NCBI RefSeq assembly: GCF_040274945.1
Contig: NZ_JBEMAR010000007.1
Span: 1 to 64,000 of the forward strand
Length of the DNA: 64,000 nt
Direction: 5' to 3'
From: Carnobacterium_B sp040274945
GTDB taxonomy: Bacteria > Bacillota > Bacilli > Lactobacillales > Carnobacteriaceae
The stretch's first letter is position 1, and every line of letters begins with the position of its first letter. Under the pieces are notes generated by a model. That model worked only from the letters and a program-made list of their open reading frames with translations. It ran no database searches and was not told the origin of the DNA. Of this stretch, positions 1 through 6,990 are shown piece after piece. The position numbers and the translations under genes were made by a program.

Positions 1-455
1 CGTTGATCAGTAAATTTTGCATTTAAATTTCGGTAACAGATGCCAATAGCAATCATAGAATTACTAGCGATCATTCCTGAAATTGGAATCACTTGTGAAG
101 GAATAAATAACACCGAACCTGACATGACTAAAACGAGTAACGTTAAACTTGTTGCAGTAAAAATAGCAATAAACGAAATTTTAAATGCATGTGATAAACC
201 TTTGCTCCTCTTTCCTGCATTAAAAGAAGCATTAAATATAATAACTAAAACGAGCGCTAATGTTACTACGGTATTGTTTAACTTGAAAACATAGCCTAAT
301 AAATAACCAACTGCAAATAATTGGATAACGGCTCGAAAAACGCTCAGGAGGATATCTTTCCCTAAGCCTAACTTTTCTTTATAAACAATCATGAGCGCTA
401 TTCCAACTAATGCTGTAGCAAATAATAATGACGTATTATTAATAGCTAGATTCAT
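1..455 (-). CDS. fetB: FetB/YbbM-type metal export permease (partial)
   Basis: This reading frame starts at an ATG at 455 behind a GGAGG site and runs off the left edge, leaving about 151 residues. The translation is almost entirely hydrophobic, with about five membrane segments and the polar stretch NAGKRSKG between two of them, as in the UPF0014/FetB family. Its start overlaps the stop of the upstream ATPase by the ATGA arrangement, so the two are translationally coupled. In Escherichia coli FetAB exports iron and aids peroxide resistance; that role is by homology only. The opposite-strand frame at 40-294 is a shadow of this gene. Confidence 0.8.
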   Translation of the reverse strand, partial: MNLAINNTSLLFATALVGIALMIVYKEKLGLGKDILLSVFRAVIQLFAVGYLLGYVFKLNNTVVTLALVLVIIFNASFNAGKRSKGLSHAFKISFIAIFTATSLTLLVLVMSGSVLFIPSQVIPISGMIASNSMIAIGICYRNLNAKFTDQ

Positions 456-1105
456 TTAGAGACCTCCATTTCACCATTAACAAGTTGAATAATCCGACTA
501 GATAATTGAATTTCCACTGGATTATGTGTCACCCATAATACGGTCACCCCTTGTTCATGGTTGAGTGTATGAATCAATTTGCGAACAATTTCTTGGTTTT
601 CTGAATCCAAGGCGCTGGTTACCTCATCTAATAAAATTACTTTAGGTAAAAACAATAGATTGCGGATCAATGCCACTCTTTGTTTTTCTCCACCTGACAA
701 AGTATTCACTGATTTAGCTAAATATTCTTCTCCCAAACCGACTTCATTTAAAGCAGATAACGCTTTTTGCTTATCAAAGGTTTGATTTCTAATTTCATAA
801 GGAAAAGCTAAATTATCTTCTACTGTTTTGTCAAACAGTGTGGCTGTTTGAAAACAATAGGACACTTCCTTTCGATAACTAGTCGGTTCATAATCTTCAA
901 CTCGTTTATTTTGATAAAGGATTTCTCCGGAAGTTTGAGATAACATGGAAGCAATAATCTTTAAAAGTGTACTTTTCCCACTTCCAGACGGGCCAGTAAT
1001 CGTCACAAATTCTCCTTCTTCAACAGAAAAATCAATGTCTTTTAAAATAACTTTCCCTTCTGCTTCATAGCCTAATTGATTAATAGTCAAAAGTGGTGCA
1101 TTCAT
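452..1105 (-). CDS. fetA: ABC transporter ATPase, FetA/YbbL type
   Basis: A 217-residue ABC ATPase. Walker A is GPSGSGKST near residue 38, the signature is LSGGEKQR near 137, and Walker B is VILLDEVTSALD near 157, followed by the switch histidine in WVTHNP. The length is typical of short exporter ATPases. It has a good AGGAGG site just before its ATG and overlaps the downstream permease by 4 bp, the usual FetA-FetB arrangement. It should energise efflux of iron or a related metal across the cytoplasmic membrane. Substrate is inferred from the partner permease, not shown by the sequence. Confidence 0.85.
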   Translation of the reverse strand: MNAPLLTINQLGYEAEGKVILKDIDFSVEEGEFVTITGPSGSGKSTLLKIIASMLSQTSGEILYQNKRVEDYEPTSYRKEVSYCFQTATLFDKTVEDNLAFPYEIRNQTFDKQKALSALNEVGLGEEYLAKSVNTLSGGEKQRVALIRNLLFLPKVILLDEVTSALDSENQEIVRKLIHTLNHEQGVTVLWVTHNPVEIQLSSRIIQLVNGEMEVSK

Positions 1106-1177
1106 TTATCTTCCTCCTGAATAACGTTTATGTATAACCGATTTATTAAAAAATAGGTTCATTAGATCTAGGATAAC

Positions 1178-1216
1178 AAAAAAACTGCCGAACCCAAAAG
1201 AAAAGGTTGGCAGTTT
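1178..1216 (-). terminator. Rho-independent terminator of the PepSY lipoprotein gene
   Basis: An AAACTGCC/GGCAGTTT stem continued by AACC/GGTT, with a T run on the minus strand, directly follows the lipoprotein stop codon. Confidence 0.85.
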
Positions 1217-1223
1217 ATCTATT

Positions 1224-1850
1224 TTAGTCGTTATCTGTAGATAAGAATTCACCAGTTTCAGCATTTAAAAGTACATCTACTTCATTGTTTCCTTCTTCAA
1301 ACTCCCCTGTAAAGACAGGTGTTTTTGTATCCTCATCAACTTCTAGGTTCCAAGAAACCATAGTAGCATTGGGGGCTTCTTCTTCAGAATTAGCAATCAA
1401 TTCATCTATAGCCATTACATCATCTGTCATCAATTCTTGATCGTCAAAATCTGAGTCTTTCTTTTCAGTATTGTTTTTTGTCTCTTCGCCAGTTTCAGCG
1501 TTAACTTCCCATTCAATTTCTTGAGTATCATCAAAACCATTGATTTCAAAAGTATACTCGCCAAAATCTTTATCGAAATCTACTGAAGAGATAGCTGCAT
1601 CAGGATAAGCTTCTTGGAAATCAGCAACCGCTTGTTCATAGGTTACTGAAAAGCTCTTCCCTTCAAAGTTTGTTGATGACGTAGAACTAGAATCTGCTGA
1701 ATTTGACGTGGCAGAACTTTCCATCGAACTAGATGCTTCTGACTCTGGTGTCGAAGTAGGTGCTTCTTCATTAGGCGTTTCCGTTCCACAAGCTGCTAAT
1801 AATACAAGAGCACTTCCACTAATCAAACCTAATTTTGCTTTAGCTAACAT
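1224..1850 (-). CDS. PepSY-domain lipoprotein
   Basis: A 208-residue exported protein. The N-terminus is a lipoprotein signal peptide with lipobox LLAAC, so Cys21 is the likely lipidated residue. A Ser/Glu/Thr-rich linker follows (about residues 25-65). Two PepSY-like repeats come next, each ending in the characteristic NAETGE sequence, near residues 68-125 and 140-208. PepSY domains are often extracytoplasmic inhibitors or ligand-binding modules; no substrate can be named here. It has its own GGAGATGATTAT ribosome site and terminator, so it looks monocistronic. The protein is very acidic, as expected for a surface lipoprotein. Confidence 0.8.
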   Translation of the reverse strand: MLAKAKLGLISGSALVLLAACGTETPNEEAPTSTPESEASSSMESSATSNSADSSSTSSTNFEGKSFSVTYEQAVADFQEAYPDAAISSVDFDKDFGEYTFEINGFDDTQEIEWEVNAETGEETKNNTEKKDSDFDDQELMTDDVMAIDELIANSEEEAPNATMVSWNLEVDEDTKTPVFTGEFEEGNNEVDVLLNAETGEFLSTDND

Positions 1851-1988
1851 ATAATCATCTCCTTACTGATATAATAACAATTTAATCGAAAAATTCCTAT
1901 CAATCTGCTTCTTTGGAATTGAAAATAAGGCCATAGCTGTAGACTTAAGTAAGTCTTAGGTCTTTAGTTCATTCTAAGTTTTAGGTTA

Positions 1989-2903
1989 TTATTCTACTTT
2001 TTCCAATTCTGATTTTAAGAAGTTTGCTAATGCTAACATAGCAAACTTCTCTGCTACTTTTTCAGCATCAGCATTGTAATTGGTGTTTGTATTTACATCG
2101 TATGCATGCGCTACTCCATCAGCGTCAAAAATAAATTCAATAGCTGCTACATCAATCTTTTGTTCTTTAAGAAAGTGTTCATATTGTTTAATTTGTTCAC
2201 TTGGCAATGAATCAATAATTGTAAATTTATTAACTACGGGCACATCACCAATTTGGCAACTGTCTGCTGGGCATAATTCAAAGCCGTCACTTGAATCGAC
2301 TTTTACAGCATAAAAGAATTTCCCACCAATAAACTCTGAACGGACAATCGTTCCATCGGCTGGCTTGATGTATTCTTGAATTAAGCTGATACCATCAATT
2401 GAATCTTCAAATTCCGGACCAGACACATATGTTTTTAGCTCTTCAATTGATTGCAATAAACGGACGCCCAAACCTTTTCCTGCACGATTGTGCTTGATGA
2501 TAAATGGAAATTTATTCAATTTTTCAGCTGCTTTAAGGATGTGTTCTTTTCCAACTGCCCCGTATGTCTCAGGTGTTTGAATCCCATATTTTTGCAAAGC
2601 TAAGTGTTGCTTTAATTTACTGACTTCTAATTCAATGGCTTTTGTTCCGTTGAACACAATTGCATTACGACTTTCCAGCCAAGTCAATAGATTATCCGTT
2701 AATTCTGGCGCGTATCGATGTCCACGTGTATGAGAAGAAGCACTCATTCGATTATAGAAAATCCCTTCAGGTGGTTCTTCTTGAATATCGATCAATCCAT
2801 CAGATAAGTCCCATAATTCATAAGGGGTATTGATTTCATCTAAGCGTGCGGTCAAATGTCTTGTCCAATCGTTATTTTCATGGATAATATATATTTTTTT
2901 CAT
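1989..2903 (-). CDS. ATP-grasp ligase, RimK/glutathione-synthetase-like
   Basis: A 304-residue protein of the ATP-grasp superfamily (COG0189-like). Visible hallmarks are the pre-ATP-grasp segment ending in FNGTKAIELEVSKLK (about 85-98), the flexible lysine and glycine loop KHNRAGKGLGV (about 137-147), the adenine-hinge region IQEYIKP (about 175), and the metal-binding end YDVNTNTNYN (about 272). Such enzymes join a carboxylate to an amine through an acyl-phosphate. It lies 36 bp downstream of the amino-acid symporter on the same strand with no terminator between, so both share the cysteine-rich leader. Exact substrates are unknown. A dipeptide or gamma-glutamyl-type ligase, possibly using a sulfur amino acid, is my inference from context. 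Confidence 0.75.
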   Translation of the reverse strand: MKKIYIIHENNDWTRHLTARLDEINTPYELWDLSDGLIDIQEEPPEGIFYNRMSASSHTRGHRYAPELTDNLLTWLESRNAIVFNGTKAIELEVSKLKQHLALQKYGIQTPETYGAVGKEHILKAAEKLNKFPFIIKHNRAGKGLGVRLLQSIEELKTYVSGPEFEDSIDGISLIQEYIKPADGTIVRSEFIGGKFFYAVKVDSSDGFELCPADSCQIGDVPVVNKFTIIDSLPSEQIKQYEHFLKEQKIDVAAIEFIFDADGVAHAYDVNTNTNYNADAEKVAEKFAMLALANFLKSELEKVE

Positions 2904-2939
2904 TTTAATCTCTCCTCATTCATTTTTATGTTTTCCTTG

Positions 2940-4202
2940 TTATTTCTCAGCTTCCAAAGCTTCTTTAGTGAAATTTCTATTTTTCTCATACTCAAATGCA
3001 GTTTCTGATTGAGCAATTAGAACTGGTGCTAATGCATTTCCAACAACGTTAACTGCTGACCGGCCCATGTTGATAAAGAAGTCTACTGAAACCATCAGTG
3101 CAACTCCTTCAGCAGGTAAGCCAAGTTGTGTTGCTGCTGCTAACAATACCACTACTGCTCCCGAAGGAACGGCTGCAATGCCTTTAGTAATGATGGTTAA
3201 AAATAAAACAAGCGCGACAATCTCGCCAAATCCTAGTGTTACATCATACATGTTAACAATAAACATTGTTGCTAAGCTAATATAAACACATGCTCCATCT
3301 AAATTAAATGAATAACCAAGCGGGGTTACAAAAGAAGAAACCGCCGGCGATACGCCAAATTTCTTTAAGCGATCAATAAGAGATGGCAATACCACGCTTG
3401 AGCTGCCTGTCGTGAAAACAAGAACGATCAGATCGCTAATTTCTTTAAGTAATGCGAAGTAGGGTACATGGAAAAACCAAGCAATTATTGGAAAAACGAG
3501 TAAGACTACGACCATGAACGCAAGGTACGTAAACAAGACGAATTGCCCTAAAGAAAGCAAGTTTCCGATACCATAGGCGGCTATATCATATGCCAGAAAT
3601 CCAAATACACCAATGGGAGCAAAAGAAATTGCATAATCTACCATTTTAAACATCGCCTGCGACCATGATTCAAAAAATACAATAACAGGTCTTCCTTTTT
3701 CACCTATAGATACTAAAGACAGTCCTAGAAAAATACCGAAAAAGATAATCGGCAACAGATTACCATCTGCGAACGCTTGAAATAGATTGCTTGGTACGAT
3801 GCTTAGGAGAAAGCTTTGAAAATCAATCCCGCTTGCTATCCCATCAAGTGACTCGGTTGAAATGCTTCCTGTTTGGAAGTTACTGCCAATTCCAGTCCAT
3901 TTCCCCGCTAAAATACTCAGTATAATTAGCCCAGTTGTTACAGAAAAGAAATAAACAAAAGACTTACCTGCCACTTTTCCAAAACTTTTAGAATCACTAA
4001 TATTAACGATAGCTAAAATAATAACTGGAAAAATAAGTGGTACTATAATCATTTGAATCAAGTTCATGAATATCGTCCCGAGTATTTCTAACTGAAGCCC
4101 TGCATTTTTACTGAAGTACCCCACAATTATACCTGCTACAGCCCCAATGATAACTTGCAACATTAAGCTTGGCTTTTTCATCGTTCTAGTATTTCCTGAC
4201 AT
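2940..4202 (-). CDS. Dicarboxylate/amino acid:cation symporter (DAACS family)
   Basis: A 420-residue, GltP/TcyP-like secondary transporter with eight membrane segments and two re-entrant hairpins. Hairpin 1 is marked by TGSSSVVLP (about residue 277). The TM7 motif is NLDGA where the family standard is NMDGT. TM8 reads INMGRSAVNVVGNAL: the substrate-contacting Arg is kept, but two positions that are Asp in the archaeal aspartate transporter GltPh are Asn. The start is ATG with TTGGAGGAAG upstream. It is the first long gene of an operon with the ATP-grasp ligase, behind the Cys-rich leader peptide and terminator. Uptake of cystine/cysteine or an acidic amino acid is plausible; the leader favours a sulfur amino acid. 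Confidence 0.85.
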   Translation of the reverse strand: MSGNTRTMKKPSLMLQVIIGAVAGIIVGYFSKNAGLQLEILGTIFMNLIQMIIVPLIFPVIILAIVNISDSKSFGKVAGKSFVYFFSVTTGLIILSILAGKWTGIGSNFQTGSISTESLDGIASGIDFQSFLLSIVPSNLFQAFADGNLLPIIFFGIFLGLSLVSIGEKGRPVIVFFESWSQAMFKMVDYAISFAPIGVFGFLAYDIAAYGIGNLLSLGQFVLFTYLAFMVVVLLVFPIIAWFFHVPYFALLKEISDLIVLVFTTGSSSVVLPSLIDRLKKFGVSPAVSSFVTPLGYSFNLDGACVYISLATMFIVNMYDVTLGFGEIVALVLFLTIITKGIAAVPSGAVVVLLAAATQLGLPAEGVALMVSVDFFINMGRSAVNVVGNALAPVLIAQSETAFEYEKNRNFTKEALEAEK

Positions 4203-4237
4203 GATCTATCTTCCTCCAATCGGTTAATAAAGAGTAC

Positions 4238-4271
4238 AAAAAAAGTGCATGAGTGGTATACACTCATGCAC
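4238..4271 (-). terminator. Attenuator terminator before the symporter gene
   Basis: A perfect 11-bp stem (GTGCATGAGTG/CACTCATGCAC) with a 5-nt loop and seven T on the minus strand ends 36 bp before the symporter start. It lies inside the 5' leader rather than after a gene, so it should control read-through. Confidence 0.85.
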
Positions 4272-4365
4272 AGTTGGATCACCTTAACAATTAACGAAAA
4301 AACGCCCTAAGCATGCCAAAAGCAACCTTAGTTGTGTCTTGTCCGTATTGATAGAGCTACCCTAG

Positions 4366-4470
4366 TTATTTAATTAGGAAAGAAGCTCTAGTAAAAGATG
4401 ATTGCTGATAACATGAGTGGTTCATACAACATGGACAACACAACACGTTCATACAGCTCATCTTTTTCAT
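4366..4470 (-). CDS. Cysteine-rich leader peptide (34 aa)
   Basis: A short frame with an excellent AAGGAGGAA site 8 nt before its ATG. It encodes 34 residues beginning MKKMSCMNVLCCPCCMNHSC. Cys occurs at positions 6, 11, 12, 14, 15 and 20, and Met at 1, 4, 7 and 16. The peptide has no secretion or enzyme features. Its position between a strong promoter and an intrinsic terminator is what is expected of a translated attenuator leader in which ribosome stalling at Cys codons decides read-through. Codons 18-20 (CAC TCA TGT) contain CACTCATG, the complement of the terminator's 5' arm. Function is inferred; no exact known leader family is recognised. Confidence 0.7.
   Translation of the reverse strand: MKKMSCMNVLCCPCCMNHSCYQQSSFTRASFLIK
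4412..4419 (-). promoter_or_regulatory. Candidate antiterminator segment inside the leader peptide gene
   Basis: The minus strand reads CACTCATG, within the shared 10-mer ACCACTCATG that recurs in the 3' arm of the terminator. It is fully complementary to CATGAGTG of the 5' arm, so pairing would prevent the terminator from forming. ATGAG at codons 4-5 could in turn sequester it. Confidence 0.55.
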
Positions 4471-4516
4471 ATTCGCTTCCTCCTTCTTAGTTTAATTTTT
4501 TTAGTTTTCTTTAATG

Positions 4517-4528
4517 GTGAGCGCTCAC
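4517..4528. repeat. 12-bp palindrome in the 5' untranslated leader
   Basis: GTGAGCGCTCAC is a perfect palindrome about 10-20 nt downstream of the predicted transcription start. It matches the core of the ideal symmetric lac operator, and may be a repressor site or the first RNA hairpin of the leader. Confidence 0.6.
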
Positions 4529-4545
4529 ACGGTTAAAGTAGACTC

Positions 4546-4574
4546 ATTGTAACAATCTCCAATTTTATTGTCAA
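4546..4574 (-). promoter_or_regulatory. Sigma-A promoter of the leader/symporter/ligase operon
   Basis: The minus strand has TTGACA (4574-4569), a 17-bp spacer and TACAAT (4551-4546). The -35 box is perfect and the -10 has one mismatch. Confidence 0.85.
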
Positions 4575-4616
4575 CTGTTCATTCCTAGTCGAGTAACATT
4601 AAGATTACGTTATTGA

Positions 4617-5540
4617 TTAGTTTATTTTTTCTACTACTACTTTTTTTTGTAAGTTCTCAGCATCTTTGACACTAAAGGATGAACTATCATTATATTGCAC
4701 TTTACTAGCTGAACAAGCTGTAGCAAACGTTAAAGCATCAACAAAAGACTTTTGCTGCGTTATAGAAGCTAAAAATGAACCGACAAAACAATCGCCAGCA
4801 CCTGTATCATTTTTAACGACTACTGAAGGAGGTTTGATTTGATACAATTCGTCTGCATGTCCACATAGACTACCTGATCCGCCCTGAGATACGATGACGT
4901 AATCAATTGTTTTTGTTAGTTCTTTTACTGTTTCTACAAGCGTCTGACCTTGTTTGGACAATTCTTGTATTTCAAATCGGTTTGGTTTAATAAAATTTAC
5001 ACCAGATTTCACAGCCGTTCTTAAAGCTTCCCCTGAAAGATCGCAAGCAATAAAACAACCTATTTTGTTCAATAACCTCATTAATTTTTCTAAATCTTTA
5101 ATTTCAAAACCCGGAGGCATAGAACCCGCTATCAAAACAGTGTCTTCCGCTTCCACCTTTTCTTCGATTTTATCAAATAATAAAGATTTAGCATAACTAG
5201 AAACGTCGTACCCTTTTTCAGTAATCAGAATACTGCCGCTGATTCCTTTTTCTAAGATTACATAACTTTCTCTTGTTGGTTTGCCATAAATTTCTACAAA
5301 GTCATGGTTGATATTTTTTTGTTCCAATATTTTATCTAATTGTCCTTTATTGGTCGTGCCACAAAAGCCTAACGCTTGATTTTCCACGCCCAATTTACTC
5401 ATAGCAAACGAACCATGATGCCCTTTGCCTCCTATATCATAAGCAATGCTCTCTAGGCGATTGTTCTTTTCTTTGGTCAGCTCTCCATCAAGGTGCAACA
5501 AACGATCAATCGTTGGGTTTAAAGTGATTGTATAGATCAT
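4617..5540 (-). CDS. PfkB-family sugar-phosphate kinase (1-phosphofructokinase/tagatose-6-phosphate kinase type)
   Basis: A 307-residue kinase. The N-terminal ITLNPTIDR and GGKGHH segments bind the sugar phosphate; the anion-hole/catalytic motif NDTGAGDCFVGSF is near residue 250, with the catalytic Asp in GAGD. This is the FruK/LacC branch of the ribokinase superfamily, which makes fructose-1,6- or tagatose-1,6-bisphosphate. GGKGHH differs from the usual GGKGIN, so substrate preference is uncertain. It stands alone here, between the leader promoter and a terminator, with no fru or lac PTS gene adjacent. Assigning a single substrate would be over-reading. Confidence 0.75.
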   Translation of the reverse strand: MIYTITLNPTIDRLLHLDGELTKEKNNRLESIAYDIGGKGHHGSFAMSKLGVENQALGFCGTTNKGQLDKILEQKNINHDFVEIYGKPTRESYVILEKGISGSILITEKGYDVSSYAKSLLFDKIEEKVEAEDTVLIAGSMPPGFEIKDLEKLMRLLNKIGCFIACDLSGEALRTAVKSGVNFIKPNRFEIQELSKQGQTLVETVKELTKTIDYVIVSQGGSGSLCGHADELYQIKPPSVVVKNDTGAGDCFVGSFLASITQQKSFVDALTFATACSASKVQYNDSSSFSVKDAENLQKKVVVEKIN

Positions 5541-5613
5541 TAGATATCCTCCTCTTTTTGAAGCCGATAGGGCTATTTACGATTTATTATACCATTTAAC
5601 CAAAATGATCCAT

Positions 5614-5640
5614 AAAAAAACCACTGTTTAAAGTGGTTTT
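5614..5640 (-). terminator. Terminator after the glv operon
   Basis: AAAACCACT and AGTGGTTTT form a 9-bp stem with a T run on the minus strand, 14 bp after the stop of the small membrane protein gene. Confidence 0.85.
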
Positions 5641-5653
5641 ACTCAACTATTTT

Positions 5654-6121
5654 TTAGGCTAAGGTAATTCGGATAAACGCAAAACACACGAATAGCGATA
5701 GCACTGTTAAAATACCAATGATTACTGTTAATAGTAACGGCAAATTAGGTACTGCGACTTCTTTATTTTCCTTTAACACTGTTCCTTGCTTTATAGACAT
5801 ATAGCCGAGAATAATAGCTACTACATTTCCAGTCAATAGATTACTTGCCATAAAAGCAATCATCGTTCGCTTCCAAATTTTTTTACTTGGTTGATTTTGT
5901 GCCGTAGACAATACCGCAAACCAGAAGAATGACAGCAAAGCAATCAACAACATAACTGGATTGATCGGCTGACTTGTTAAATACACAGCAAAGCTTTCAC
6001 CTCTTAATCCAGCGTTTACAGCAAAATAAATAAAGAACAGAAGTGGAGCTAAAATTAAGTAAACTCGTAAAAAGAGCGCTGGCTGAACTTTATTTTGTAC
6101 TGAAGATAACGGATTTTTCAT
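5654..6121 (-). CDS. Four-helix membrane protein of the alpha-glucoside operon
   Basis: A 155-residue protein of no recognised family. Hydrophobic segments lie near residues 18-36, 54-72, 88-107 and 128-152, separated by short basic loops such as NQPSKKIWKR. Its ATG abuts the stop codon of the RpiR-type regulator with no gap, so it is translated from the same message and probably coupled to it. A terminator follows. It may be a membrane partner of the regulator or PTS permease, but nothing in the sequence shows which. Confidence 0.65.
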   Translation of the reverse strand: MKNPLSSVQNKVQPALFLRVYLILAPLLFFIYFAVNAGLRGESFAVYLTSQPINPVMLLIALLSFFWFAVLSTAQNQPSKKIWKRTMIAFMASNLLTGNVVAIILGYMSIKQGTVLKENKEVAVPNLPLLLTVIIGILTVLSLFVCFAFIRITLA

Positions 6122-6901
6122 TTATTCATCCTGCCTTTCAAACTCGTTTTGTTGATAAAAATCAAGATAAGTTCTAAATAATGAGTCGGTAACTTGAAAA
6201 AGTGGTAAGAAGGAAAAGATATCTTCGCCATTTAAAACAATTGGTGTAGCTTGGAAATAGAGATTGTGTGTTGCCATAGAAGCTAAATTGTTGTTTCTTA
6301 GACTAGTAATAGATAAGATAGGAATTTCTTTCAGTTTAAGCATGGTCATTTCATCTTTCACTTCTTGAATATCTCCGCTTAAAGATAAGACAATTAACAA
6401 ATCGTCTTCTGTGATAGTCGATGCTGCAGCCATTTGTAGCTCTCTTTGAGCGGATAAAAGAATTAAAAACTTTTCTAACGGTACCATGTTTCGTCTAAAA
6501 TCAGAAAGAACATCTCTTTGTCCCCAACCTGTTCCATAACAAAAAATGCGTTTCGCAGAATAAATTTCTTTTAAGATAGGAACTACGTCTGTTTGATTAA
6601 ATAACTTTGCAGTTGCCTTACTGTCTTCACTTTGCAGCGAACTAAAATTCACTTGAGCCTCGTTCCTTTGTGTTTTGTCGGAATCATTTTTTAAACTGTA
6701 TTTAAATTCACTAAATCCTGAGAAGCCTAATTTCTTTGCCAACCTTACAATGGATGATTTTGAAGTAAGGGTTTTTTGTGCCAATTCAACAATCGGCATC
6801 GTTTGGCATTTATTTTTATGTTTCATAACGTATGATATGATTTGCAAGTCATTTTCATTTAATTCATGAAAATGCTGGTTGACGAGTACTTCTAAACCCA
6901 A
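6122..6901 (-). CDS. RpiR/GlvR-family transcriptional regulator
   Basis: A 259-residue regulator. The N-terminal helix-turn-helix (about residues 20-75) includes SKSSIVRLAKKLGFSGFSEF, the typical RpiR recognition region. A SIS sugar-phosphate-binding domain follows (about 110-235). It lies downstream of the GH4 phospho-alpha-glucosidase, separated by an internal terminator, matching glvA-glvR layouts in Bacillus. It probably senses maltose-6-phosphate or a related sugar phosphate and controls this operon. GlvR of Bacillus subtilis is an activator; the sign here is not visible. Confidence 0.8.
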   Translation of the reverse strand: MGLEVLVNQHFHELNENDLQIISYVMKHKNKCQTMPIVELAQKTLTSKSSIVRLAKKLGFSGFSEFKYSLKNDSDKTQRNEAQVNFSSLQSEDSKATAKLFNQTDVVPILKEIYSAKRIFCYGTGWGQRDVLSDFRRNMVPLEKFLILLSAQRELQMAAASTITEDDLLIVLSLSGDIQEVKDEMTMLKLKEIPILSITSLRNNNLASMATHNLYFQATPIVLNGEDIFSFLPLFQVTDSLFRTYLDFYQQNEFERQDE

Positions 6902-6928
6902 GTAAATCTCTCCCTGCTATTAGCAATG

Positions 6929-6971
6929 TATAAAAACATGAAGAATACGTTCTCTCCATGTTTTTATATAC
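6929..6971 (-). terminator. Internal terminator between glvA and the regulator gene
   Basis: TATAAAAACATG and CATGTTTTTATA flank a loop between the two genes. The stem and T-rich end would reduce, not abolish, expression of the two downstream genes. Confidence 0.75.
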
Positions 6972-6990
6972 ACTATTATAGCATAGCTGA

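Noticed and set aside
40..294. Plus-strand open frame of 84 codons
   Set aside because: It is antisense to the hydrophobic fetB gene, which has a proper ribosome site and operon overlap.
4203..4616. T-box or other known riboswitch before the symporter
   Set aside because: No T-box AGGGTGGNACCGCG-like sequence is present; the leader peptide explains the terminator better.
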